From positions 1 to 12,673 of the forward strand of contig NZ_JAIWON010000091.1 in NCBI RefSeq assembly GCF_020216885.1: a DNA stretch of 12,673 nt, given 5' to 3'. A program made the translations under genes and the position numbers. The notes beneath the pieces are model-generated. The model was not told where the DNA came from and did no database searches. It saw only the letters and a program-made list of their open reading frames with translations. The stretch's first letter is position 1; each line of letters opens with the position of its first letter. Source of the stretch: Zymomonas sp. Lineage in GTDB: Bacteria; Pseudomonadota; Alphaproteobacteria; Sphingomonadales; Sphingomonadaceae. This document shows positions 7,328 to 12,673 of the stretch, piece by piece.

Positions 7328-9433
7328 TTAAAGACGGGCGCGAATACCGCCATAAAATGTCCGGCCTAATGTGCCGTAACGATAAGCGGTTTCATAATAT
7401 TTGTCGGTTAAATTCTCGACCCGACCAAAAACGGTCAGATGCTTTGAAACCGGCATTTCTAACCGCAAATCATACAGAGTATAACCACGGTTCATATGTG
7501 GATTTAGGCTATATTCGCTATGCACTGTATCCCATGATTTCGATGCCCAACGGACAGCAATTCCGGTGACAAGACCGAATTTCCAATGATAATCAGCCGA
7601 ACCATTGGCGGTATTTTTCGGTCGCCTTGGTAATTGATAGCCGTAATCGACGCCTTCAGAGCGATCTTTGACCGAAGTCCAAGTATAGTTACCGTTTAAA
7701 GATACCCGTTTAATATCAAGGCTGGCATTGACTTCGACACCATGCGCCGTGCTGCGGTTAATATTGTCATAATAACCATAACGCGGGGTATTGGTATTCG
7801 GGACATAACAAATGGAAGGCAACGCCCCATAATAAGGACAGCTTAAATAGGCGATCAGATTATTAGAAGTTCTCTGGAAATAATCGGCGGCAATCGTCAA
7901 ATGCTTATGGAAGAAACGCTGTTGAAAACCGGCATCCCAACCATGCGATTTTTCTGGTTTCAGATTCTGATTACCGTATTCACTATAGATTTGGTATAAA
8001 GACGGCGCGTTAAAACCTTCGCCATAATGCGCCCGAAACAGAGTATTGTCGTTGTTGAACGCCCAAACACCCCCGCCTGAAAATAAAACATTGCCGCCGA
8101 ATTTCGAATGATGGTCATAACGGACACCACCATCAACCGAAAAGCCTTTAATGATTTTGCCTTTTATCTGACCATAGACACTGTTGATATTGATAGTGCC
8201 GCGCGTATCTGATCCACCATAAGCGGGTGAAGAACTTTTGATGCCGCTCCGTTCATTTTCATAACCGAAAACCAGATCCCAGTTTTTGACCAAGGCAAGA
8301 CTGCCCTGATATTCAAAGCGTCTGGTATGACCATTCCCGACAAAAGTATCGGTATTATAGGGTTCCATAGACGGGCTGATATCGTTTCTTTTGGTCTGGG
8401 TATAGCTATAGCCAAAACGGTTCCGTAACCGATTGTCGAATAAAGCGACATTTAAACCGGCATAGCCCATCCATTGCTCTTTATTTTCGTAATCCGATGT
8501 ATCTGGCGTTCCATAGCTGCTATCTAGATCCGTCATCGCCTTGGAATAATAACCGCGTAAATCCACAGAGACTTCGTCAATCAATTTGATATTAACCCGT
8601 CCAGTTGCGGAACGGTTGTGATAGCCATCTTGTTCATGCCCGCCATAACGTGGGCTAATCGCTGATATACCTTTGGTATAAAAATTATTGCCTGCCAAAC
8701 GCCATGTGATCCGGTCACTTTTCCCACCAATAGCAGCGCGGGCGTTAATGGTGCTATGTGATCCCATTTCAAGATCAACACTGCCGCCTAACGGTTTCGT
8801 CGGCATTGCTGTCACAATATTGACAACACCACCGATTGCCTGACTACCCCAAAGGATAGATTGCGACCCTCGCAACACTTCAATCCGCGATGTGTCCCCC
8901 GTCATCAATGTGCCGAAATCATAGCCGTTATTGGTCGATGAAGCATCTGTCATCCGAACACCATCAATAACCATCATCGTCTGACCGGATTCCGCACCAC
9001 GAATAAAGACAGATGTCGCGGTTCCATATCCACCATTACGGGCGACCGTTACCCCAGGCGTTCTCACCAAAATATCGGAAATCGCCATGCCCTGACTATG
9101 GTCGATGGCGGCCTTGTCCAAAATAGTCACCTGTGAAGAAACCTGATCGGCTTTTTCCGGCGTTCTTGAGGCTGTCACCACCAAAGAAGGTTGATCGTTA
9201 CTGGCGACGGCCAAAGCATCGGCATCAGGATCAGAAGCCTTAACCTCCTGTTTTTTATCCTGTCCCTTTTCGAGATTCTGTTTTTTTATTTTTTCTTTTT
9301 TTAGCAGTTTCTTATCGCCTTCACGCTCTGTTGTCGGCTGCCCCTGATAGGCTTCTTTTGCCAAAACCGGCTGAAAAGAAACCAATCCCGTTGTTGTCAA
9401 AGCCAAAGTCGATAAAAGAAATAATCGCGCCAT
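7328..9433 (-). CDS. btuB: TonB-dependent outer-membrane receptor, BtuB-like (vitamin B12)
   Basis: A 701-residue receptor with a signal peptide (about 1-25, cut after VLA). A TonB box reads PSLVVTASR (82-90), close to the BtuB box. A plug domain follows (about 95-210, with IRGAESGQTMMVIDGVR and VLRGSQSILWGSQAIGG), then a 22-strand-type barrel ending in the conserved VENLTDKYYETAYRYG stretch (672-687) and a terminal strand. Two cysteines (532 and 542) lie in what should be one outer loop and could form a disulphide. Cobalamin as substrate is inferred mainly from the cobalamin riboswitch in the leader (9561-9717) and the divergent BtuF-like gene. Odd points: a Lys/Glu/Gln-rich stretch of some 50 residues between signal peptide and TonB box, which makes the protein longer than E. 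coli BtuB, and a last residue Leu rather than the usual aromatic. A strong ribosome binding site (GAGGGGGG, 9445-9438) precedes ATG 9433. Expression should fall when B12 is plentiful. Confidence 0.9.
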   Translation of the reverse strand: MARLFLLSTLALTTTGLVSFQPVLAKEAYQGQPTTEREGDKKLLKKEKIKKQNLEKGQDKKQEVKASDPDADALAVASNDQPSLVVTASRTPEKADQVSSQVTILDKAAIDHSQGMAISDILVRTPGVTVARNGGYGTATSVFIRGAESGQTMMVIDGVRMTDASSTNNGYDFGTLMTGDTSRIEVLRGSQSILWGSQAIGGVVNIVTAMPTKPLGGSVDLEMGSHSTINARAAIGGKSDRITWRLAGNNFYTKGISAISPRYGGHEQDGYHNRSATGRVNIKLIDEVSVDLRGYYSKAMTDLDSSYGTPDTSDYENKEQWMGYAGLNVALFDNRLRNRFGYSYTQTKRNDISPSMEPYNTDTFVGNGHTRRFEYQGSLALVKNWDLVFGYENERSGIKSSSPAYGGSDTRGTININSVYGQIKGKIIKGFSVDGGVRYDHHSKFGGNVLFSGGGVWAFNNDNTLFRAHYGEGFNAPSLYQIYSEYGNQNLKPEKSHGWDAGFQQRFFHKHLTIAADYFQRTSNNLIAYLSCPYYGALPSICYVPNTNTPRYGYYDNINRSTAHGVEVNASLDIKRVSLNGNYTWTSVKDRSEGVDYGYQLPRRPKNTANGSADYHWKFGLVTGIAVRWASKSWDTVHSEYSLNPHMNRGYTLYDLRLEMPVSKHLTVFGRVENLTDKYYETAYRYGTLGRTFYGGIRARL

Positions 9434-9436
9434 CTA

Positions 9437-9445
9437 TCCCCCCTC
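9437..9445 (-). promoter_or_regulatory. Ribosome binding site of btuB, possible riboswitch target
   Basis: On the - strand this reads GAGGGGGGA, with 3 intervening bases (TAG) before the ATG codon at 9433. It can pair with a pyrimidine-rich stretch TTCTCCTC (9516-9509) in the same leader: eight adjacent pairs, of which three are G-T type. This would suit control at translation initiation; the pairing itself is an inference. Confidence 0.6.
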
Positions 9446-9507
9446 TGTTAGTCACAGCAAAACAGCCTCCAAACTGATCAGCTTGAAGGTCACTATTATC
9501 GTCCGTG

Positions 9508-9538
9508 CGAGGAGAATTTACCTCGTTCGACGGGAACG
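9508..9538 (-). promoter_or_regulatory. Two overlapping hairpins between cobalamin aptamer and btuB start
   Basis: Hairpin one: CGAGG/CCTCG stem (9525-9521 with 9512-9508) and 8-base loop. Hairpin two: CGTTC/GAACG stem (9538-9534 with 9528-9524) and 5-base loop. They share bases 9524-9525, so they compete. GAACG can also pair with a second CGTTC at 9558-9554, directly after the aptamer. No T-run follows either hairpin, so a terminator is unlikely. The set looks like an expression platform that frees or occupies the anti-ribosome-binding-site stretch at 9516-9509. Stems of five bases are short, so this is tentative. Confidence 0.4.
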
Positions 9539-9560
9539 CCCTGTCCTGTCGTGGAACGAT

Positions 9561-9717
9561 TACATAGGGTCGGTCTCCTGGCTCACAGCATCGAAACAAC
9601 CGCCTTCCCGAATAGATTCAGTGGCTTTTTGGCGTTTCAACTGTTTACAGTTGCAGGGGCAGCCAAGGTTTTTCACCTTGTTCCCAATTTTCCTTCCCTC
9701 GAAGGAAACCCTATGCA
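9561..9717 (-). ncRNA. Cobalamin (B12) riboswitch aptamer in the btuB leader
   Basis: On the - strand all main marks of the cobalamin aptamer appear in order. The P1 5' arm (9717-9708) pairs over ten positions with the 3' arm (9570-9561), with one G-T pair. Next come GGTGAAAAACC (9677-9667), the core GGCTGCCCCTGCAACTGTAA (9664-9645), GCCACTG (9625-9619), GGGAAGGC (9609-9602), and the B12 box AGCCAGGAGACC (9583-9572). The family binds adenosylcobalamin or related cobalamins and lowers expression of B12 uptake or synthesis genes. Here it lies 127 bases upstream of the btuB start, on the btuB strand. The divergent btuF-like gene is not downstream of it. Confidence 0.95.
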
Positions 9718-9739
9718 AAAAAATTTCCGTAGTCGGAAA
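9717..9739 (-). terminator. Terminator-like hairpin just 5' of the riboswitch
   Basis: On the - strand TTTCCG (9739-9734) and CGGAAA (9729-9724) form a perfect six-base stem with tetraloop ACTA, followed directly by seven T (9723-9717). This is the shape of a small intrinsic terminator, pointing toward the riboswitch. It might stop transcripts running against btuF, attenuate the btuB leader, or serve as a protein-binding inverted repeat; it overlaps the most likely btuB promoter zone. The stem has only two G-C pairs, so its strength is doubtful. Confidence 0.4.
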
Positions 9740-9777
9740 GGCTAAGAGAGGTCAATCAATCTTGTTGGAACTGTCAA
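9727..9777 (-). promoter_or_regulatory. Possible btuB promoter elements
   Basis: On the - strand there is an exact TTGACA (9777-9772) and, further on, TTGACC (9755-9750). The second, with a spacer of 17-18 bases, would put the transcription start at about 9720, right at the first base of aptamer helix P1, as expected for a riboswitch leader. The matching -10 sequence is poor (CTACGG or TACGGA), so this is a weak call. The same bases hold the btuF ribosome binding site and start on the + strand. Confidence 0.3.
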
Positions 9778-10661
9778 TTTCTTCTTCAGACCGAGGGAAT
9801 AGAGCCACTATCAGCCGTCTGTTATATAAGTTGATCCTGATTTTTTGCTGCCTTTTCACCTCGCCCTCCAAAAGCGCCGATTCAAAACCCCCAAGCCGCA
9901 TTGTCTCACTGAATTTATGCGCAGACGAATTATTGGTGGCCTTGGCTGACCAATCCCAGATTGCCGCTTTAACGCGCTATGCCCGTAATCCTGATATGTC
10001 TTCGGTATCAAAGGAAGCCCAATCCCTTCCTTTTACCTATGGCGGCGCGGAAGACTTGCTGCGCCTTCATCCTGATCTGGTCATCACCAGCAGCTATAGC
10101 CATGCGGAAATTTTGCCCTTGTTAAAGGAAAGGCAGGTTAAAATTATCGACCTTCCTTTGGCTAATAGCTTAACCGATATTGTTGAACAGATACGTATTG
10201 TCGCTTTGGCGGTCGGCCATCCCGAAAGAGGGGAAGCTGCCATCCAAAAAATGGAAAAGGCACTTCGGACATTACCGCCTCCGATGGGTCATGGCCGGAC
10301 AGCCGCCTATTACCAGCGACAGGGTTATTTAAGCGGAACGGGTAGTCTCATTGATGACATCATGAAAAGGCTTGGCCTGAAAAATCTGGCGAATAGCCTT
10401 AATAAATCAACTCTATCTCGGCTTTCTCTGGAAGAAATCGTTACCTATCATCCCGATTTTTTAATCATGGGGCAAAAAAGCTATTCAACACAGGATATCG
10501 GCAGTCAAATGTTACAGCATCCTCTTTTGAAAAAAGCCCTTCCGGCCTCTCATCGGCTCTTTATCCCTGCGCCTTTAACTCTTTGCGGCAGCCTGCATTA
10601 TCCTGACGCTATCAGAATTTTGGATAAAGAATTGGAAACAATTGACCATCCCTCGCGTTGA
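9762..10661 (+). CDS. btuF: Periplasmic cobalamin-type binding protein, BtuF-like
   Basis: From TTG 9762 the protein has 299 residues. A hydrophobic signal stretch (about 20-33) ends in SKSA, with likely cleavage near residue 39. A class III (BtuF/FhuD-type) binding fold follows: RIVSLNLCADELL (about 46-58), a first lobe with DLLRLHPDLVITSSYSHAE, a long connecting helix, and a second lobe with LEEIVTYHPDFLIMG. Such proteins catch B12 or other metal-chelate ligands and deliver them to BtuCD; no BtuC or BtuD gene is present here. Cobalamin is inferred from the divergent riboswitch-controlled btuB-like gene; a haem or siderophore ligand is possible. The start is a judgement: no in-frame ATG precedes the signal peptide, while TTG 9762 (or 9765) sits 10 bases after a good site (AGAGAGG, 9745-9751). 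The frame is open back to 9483, but that part lies opposite the riboswitch and is unlikely to be translated. Confidence 0.78.
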   Translation: MLELSISSSDRGNRATISRLLYKLILIFCCLFTSPSKSADSKPPSRIVSLNLCADELLVALADQSQIAALTRYARNPDMSSVSKEAQSLPFTYGGAEDLLRLHPDLVITSSYSHAEILPLLKERQVKIIDLPLANSLTDIVEQIRIVALAVGHPERGEAAIQKMEKALRTLPPPMGHGRTAAYYQRQGYLSGTGSLIDDIMKRLGLKNLANSLNKSTLSRLSLEEIVTYHPDFLIMGQKSYSTQDIGSQMLQHPLLKKALPASHRLFIPAPLTLCGSLHYPDAIRILDKELETIDHPSR

Positions 10662-10701
10662 TTGAACAAATCCGTTTTAAAGACGGATAAACAGGCCAAA
10701 T

Positions 10702-10727
10702 AAAAATTTCAGAGATATCTGATTTTT
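10702..10727. terminator. Weak AT-rich terminator-like hairpin after btuF
   Basis: TCAGA (10709-10713) pairs with TCTGA (10718-10722) around a four-base loop. Five A precede the stem and five T follow it (10723-10727), and these can extend it past a two-base bulge. Few G-C pairs make it a weak candidate. Confidence 0.4.
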
Positions 10728-10754
10728 GTCCCGAAATAACGTAAAGCCTGACTA

Positions 10755-10781
10755 CCCCTTTCCAAATAGGGGCGCTTTTTT
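10755..10781 (+). terminator. Rho-independent terminator downstream of btuF
   Basis: CCCCT (10755-10759) pairs with AGGGG (10768-10772) around an eight-base loop, then CGC and six T (10776-10781). It separates btuF from the aldo/keto reductase gene, whose ribosome binding site (GGAG) follows within 20 bases; if so, the reductase promoter must overlap or precede this hairpin, or the hairpin acts as an attenuator of the reductase. Confidence 0.55.
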
Positions 10782-10801
10782 AAAAATGTGGAGAGTTTCT
10801 G

Positions 10802-11824
10802 ATGAACACTTCTACGCAAAAACCTGCTCATTTCGACAAGATTTCTATCAAGGGAATAGATAAGCCTGCGACCCGCGTAGCCTTAGGCACATGGGCAATT
10901 GGTGGCTGGATGTGGGGCGGCACCGATGACGATGCCTCCATTAAAACCATTCATCGAGCGATTGATCTTGGTATCAATATCATCGACACCGCTCCCGCTT
11001 ATGGCCGTGGTCACGCCGAAGAAGTTGTGGGTAAAGCTATCAAAGGCCAGCGCGATAATTTGATTATTGCGACTAAAGTCGGTCTTGATTGGACTTTAAC
11101 CCCCGATCAATCGATGCGCCGCAACAGTTCAGCCAGCCGTATCAAACAAGAAATCGAAGATTCCTTGCGCCGCCTTGGCACCGATTATATCGATCTTTAT
11201 CAGGTGCATTGGCCGGATCCGCTGGTTCCGATTGAAGAGACTGCAACAATATTGGAAGCCCTTAGAAAAGAAGGCAAAATCCGTTCTATCGGCGTTTCCA
11301 ATTATTCCGTTCAACAGATGGACGAGTTCAAGAAATATGCCGAGCTGGCAGTTTCGCAGTCACCTTATAATCTGTTTGAACGCGACATCGACAAAGACAT
11401 CCTCCCCTATGCCAAAAAAAACGATCTGGTCGTTTTAGGCTATGGTGCGCTTTGCCGTGGTTTGCTTTCCGGCAGAATGACCGCTGATCGTGCCTTTACC
11501 GGCGATGATTTACGGAAAACAGACCCGAAATTCCAGAAGCCGCGCTTTGAACATTATCTGGCTGCTGTCGAGGAATTGAAGAAACTCGCCAAAGAGCATT
11601 ACAACAAATCGGTGTTGGCTTTGGCCATTCGCTGGATGCTGGAACAAGGGCCCACATTGGCACTCTGGGGCGCTCGCAAGCCGGAACAGATCGACGGCAT
11701 TGATGAAGTCTTTGGCTGGCAGATATCGGATGAAGATTTGAAACAGATTGATGCTATTCTGGCCAAGAATATCCCCAATCCTATTGGCGCAGAATTTATG
11801 GCACCACCGCCGCGCGATAAATAA
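10802..11824 (+). CDS. Aldo/keto reductase, NADPH-dependent type
   Basis: A 340-residue soluble cytoplasmic oxidoreductase of the aldo/keto reductase superfamily with a TIM-barrel fold. The catalytic tetrad is visible: Asp62 and Tyr67 in IDTAPAYGRGHAEEVVG, Lys92 in ATKVGLDW, and His136 in QVHWPDP. A cofactor-binding tail region reads LALWGARKPEQIDGI (about 286-300). The style (YGRGHAEEVVGKAI, VSNYSVQQM, LFERDID) is that of the bacterial IolS/YajO-like branch, which reduces various aldehydes with NADPH; the exact substrate cannot be read from sequence. From memory, Zymomonas mobilis has an aldo/keto reductase reported to act on xylose and furan aldehydes, and this may be that gene or a relative. 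The ATG at 10802 has a GGAG ribosome binding site at the right distance. It is a single-gene unit with a terminator 17 bases after its stop. Confidence 0.93.
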   Translation: MNTSTQKPAHFDKISIKGIDKPATRVALGTWAIGGWMWGGTDDDASIKTIHRAIDLGINIIDTAPAYGRGHAEEVVGKAIKGQRDNLIIATKVGLDWTLTPDQSMRRNSSASRIKQEIEDSLRRLGTDYIDLYQVHWPDPLVPIEETATILEALRKEGKIRSIGVSNYSVQQMDEFKKYAELAVSQSPYNLFERDIDKDILPYAKKNDLVVLGYGALCRGLLSGRMTADRAFTGDDLRKTDPKFQKPRFEHYLAAVEELKKLAKEHYNKSVLALAIRWMLEQGPTLALWGARKPEQIDGIDEVFGWQISDEDLKQIDAILAKNIPNPIGAEFMAPPPRDK

Positions 11825-11840
11825 GAGCGGATATAAAACA

Positions 11841-11874
11841 AGCCGTCACTGTCGCAAGACAGGGCGGCTTTTTT
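11841..11874. terminator. Rho-independent terminator of the aldo/keto reductase gene
   Basis: A long stem: AGCCGTC, a one-base bulge and CTGTC (11841-11853) pair with GACAGGGCGGCT (11858-11869) around a GCAA tetraloop. A run of six T ends at 11874. On the - strand the hairpin is followed by TGTTTT, so it may also end the convergent tRNA-Gly transcript. Confidence 0.9.
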
Positions 11875-11889
11875 ATGTCTGATACAAGC

Positions 11890-11963
11890 TGGAGCGGGCG
11901 AAGGGAATCGAACCCTCCTAGCTAGCTTGGAAGGCTAGTGCATTACCACTATGCTACGCCCGC
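11890..11963 (-). tRNA. tRNA-Gly (anticodon TCC)
   Basis: On the - strand this folds as a complete tRNA. The acceptor stem GCGGGCG/CGCCCGC is perfect, the D-arm has GGTAA in its loop, and the anticodon arm has loop CTTCCAA giving anticodon TCC (11931-11929). The T-arm has the usual GGTTCGATTCC, and discriminator T and CCA are encoded in the DNA (11893-11890). It reads GGA (and by wobble other GGN) glycine codons. It lies 54 bases downstream of the hpnL-like gene on the same strand, so it could be co-transcribed or use its own promoter in that gap, where I see no clear -35/-10 pair. Confidence 0.96.
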
Positions 11964-12017
11964 TTACCAGAGGTCACTTCCTTACCGATTTCTTTCAAAA
12001 CAGGCAAGGGGTAAATT

Positions 12018-12673
12018 TTAAAGTAATCGTCGACTTTCATTGATTTGCCACAAAAGCAAAGCCGGAACGCCAATAGAAATATCGCGCGCCCTTTTCAACA
12101 GGGATAAAGCGATCATTTCCGCCCCTGTTAGCCCGAAAAGCGGTGCCATCAGGATATAGGCACCTTCTTGCAGACCAATGGCTCCGGGCACAATAAAGGC
12201 CGCACTGCGCAAGGCAAAAATCAGGCTTTCGATGGTCAAAACGGCGGTCAGGGAAACATGAACCCCCATAAAACGCAAGGCTACCCATGCGCTTGATGCT
12301 CCAACCACCCAAGCCAACATATTAAAGATAAAGGATGCTAATAATTTCAAGGGCTGGTGGTAAATTTCGGTCATTTTATTCGAGACATCCCGAATATTAT
12401 CCCCTGCACCGGGGACAATTTTTTCAGCCAAACTGCCCGCCATATTCAAAATGGGTCGCTGGAAAAGAATAAATAACAGCAAAATCGCGACAATCACACC
12501 TAGTCCGGCATAGGATAAAGGCTGAATCGACATCGCCTTTCCACCACCGAAATAATAAAAAGAGATTGTCCCCACGCCAAACAATGTAAAAATGAGCTGG
12601 GAAGCCATTTCTGCGGTCATATCGACAATCATCGAGGCATAGACCAACTGAAAGGGCAAACCCGATCCCGTCA
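12018..12673 (-). CDS. hpnL: HpnL-like integral membrane protein, lysylphosphatidylglycerol-synthase TM family (partial)
   Basis: The frame is open through the right window edge, so the N-terminal part is missing; about 217 residues are visible, against some 320-340 for full family members. The visible part has about five or six hydrophobic segments. It includes SLIFALRSAAFIVPGAIGLQE (about 70-50 residues before the end), whose VPGxIGxQEG pattern is the best mark of the flippase-like LPG-synthase transmembrane family (UPF0104), which includes HpnL of hopanoid clusters. The likely role is export or handling of hopanoid or other lipid intermediates at the inner membrane; the family's exact activity is not firmly settled. 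Hopanoid assignment is an inference from similarity in style and from the apparent Zymomonas-like host, since no other hpn gene is in the window. The start near the edge is not the true one (that codon is an internal TTG). Confidence 0.72.
   Translation of the reverse strand, partial: TGSGLPFQLVYASMIVDMTAEMASQLIFTLFGVGTISFYYFGGGKAMSIQPLSYAGLGVIVAILLLFILFQRPILNMAGSLAEKIVPGAGDNIRDVSNKMTEIYHQPLKLLASFIFNMLAWVVGASSAWVALRFMGVHVSLTAVLTIESLIFALRSAAFIVPGAIGLQEGAYILMAPLFGLTGAEMIALSLLKRARDISIGVPALLLWQINESRRLL

Noticed and set aside
9483..9761. Upstream extension of the btuF reading frame by 93 codons
   Set aside because: This part lies opposite the cobalamin riboswitch, does not resemble any protein, and would bury the signal peptide in the middle of the chain.
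10676..10692. Hairpin TCCGT/ACGGA after btuF as terminator
   Set aside because: A five-base stem with no T-run after it; better candidates follow at 10702-10727 and 10755-10781.
12657..12659. Start codon of a complete 213-residue membrane protein
   Set aside because: The codon is TTG, the frame stays open to the window edge, and the family is longer, so the gene is truncated by the window.
1..12673. Insertion sequences, phage genes, CRISPR arrays, toxin-antitoxin or defence genes
   Set aside because: No tandem direct repeats, terminal inverted repeats, transposase or integrase motifs were found; although a tRNA gene is present, no attachment-site duplication or integrase lies beside it.

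Overview
The window looks like chromosomal DNA from an alphaproteobacterium of the Sphingomonadales, most probably Zymomonas or a close relative. The evidence is a moderate GC content, a SurE/NlpD-type gene pair, an HpnL-like hopanoid-cluster membrane protein, alphaproteobacterial-style BtuB/BtuF proteins and a beta clamp ending in MPMRV. The genus is an inference from gene content and protein style; no database search was possible.

Left part (1-6039, all + strand): a tightly packed gene run. It holds the 3' end of a surE-like nucleotidase gene, a LysM/degenerate-M23 protein resembling NlpD or DipM, and a complete Dpp/Opp/Yej-type peptide ABC importer reduced to three polypeptides. These are a substrate-binding protein fused to the first permease, a second permease, and two ATPase domains fused in one chain. 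Junctions are 4-base overlaps or gaps of 2-12 bases, so co-transcription and translational coupling are likely.

Middle (6146-7255, + strand): dnaN, the DNA polymerase III sliding clamp. It is followed by a strong bidirectional terminator (7276-7309) that also serves the convergent gene on its right.

Cobalamin region (7328-10661): a btuB-like TonB-dependent receptor on the - strand and a btuF-like periplasmic binding protein on the + strand, transcribed divergently from a 328-base gap. The gap carries a well-formed cobalamin riboswitch on the btuB strand (9561-9717), with its P1 helix, B12 box and core segments all visible. Receptor and binding protein would pass vitamin B12 from the outer membrane to an inner-membrane BtuCD that is not in this window. 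Only the receptor is placed under the riboswitch. The leader also has overlapping hairpins near the ribosome binding site and a terminator-like hairpin 5' of the aptamer.

Right part (10802-12673): an aldo/keto reductase gene (+) with its own terminator, a tRNA-Gly(TCC) gene (-) with encoded CCA, and the 3' two thirds of an HpnL-like membrane protein gene (-) cut by the window edge. I see no insertion sequence, phage gene, CRISPR array or defence system. The most unusual items are the binding protein-permease fusion and the regulatory layout of the btuB/btuF gap; neither amounts to a clearly new biological system.
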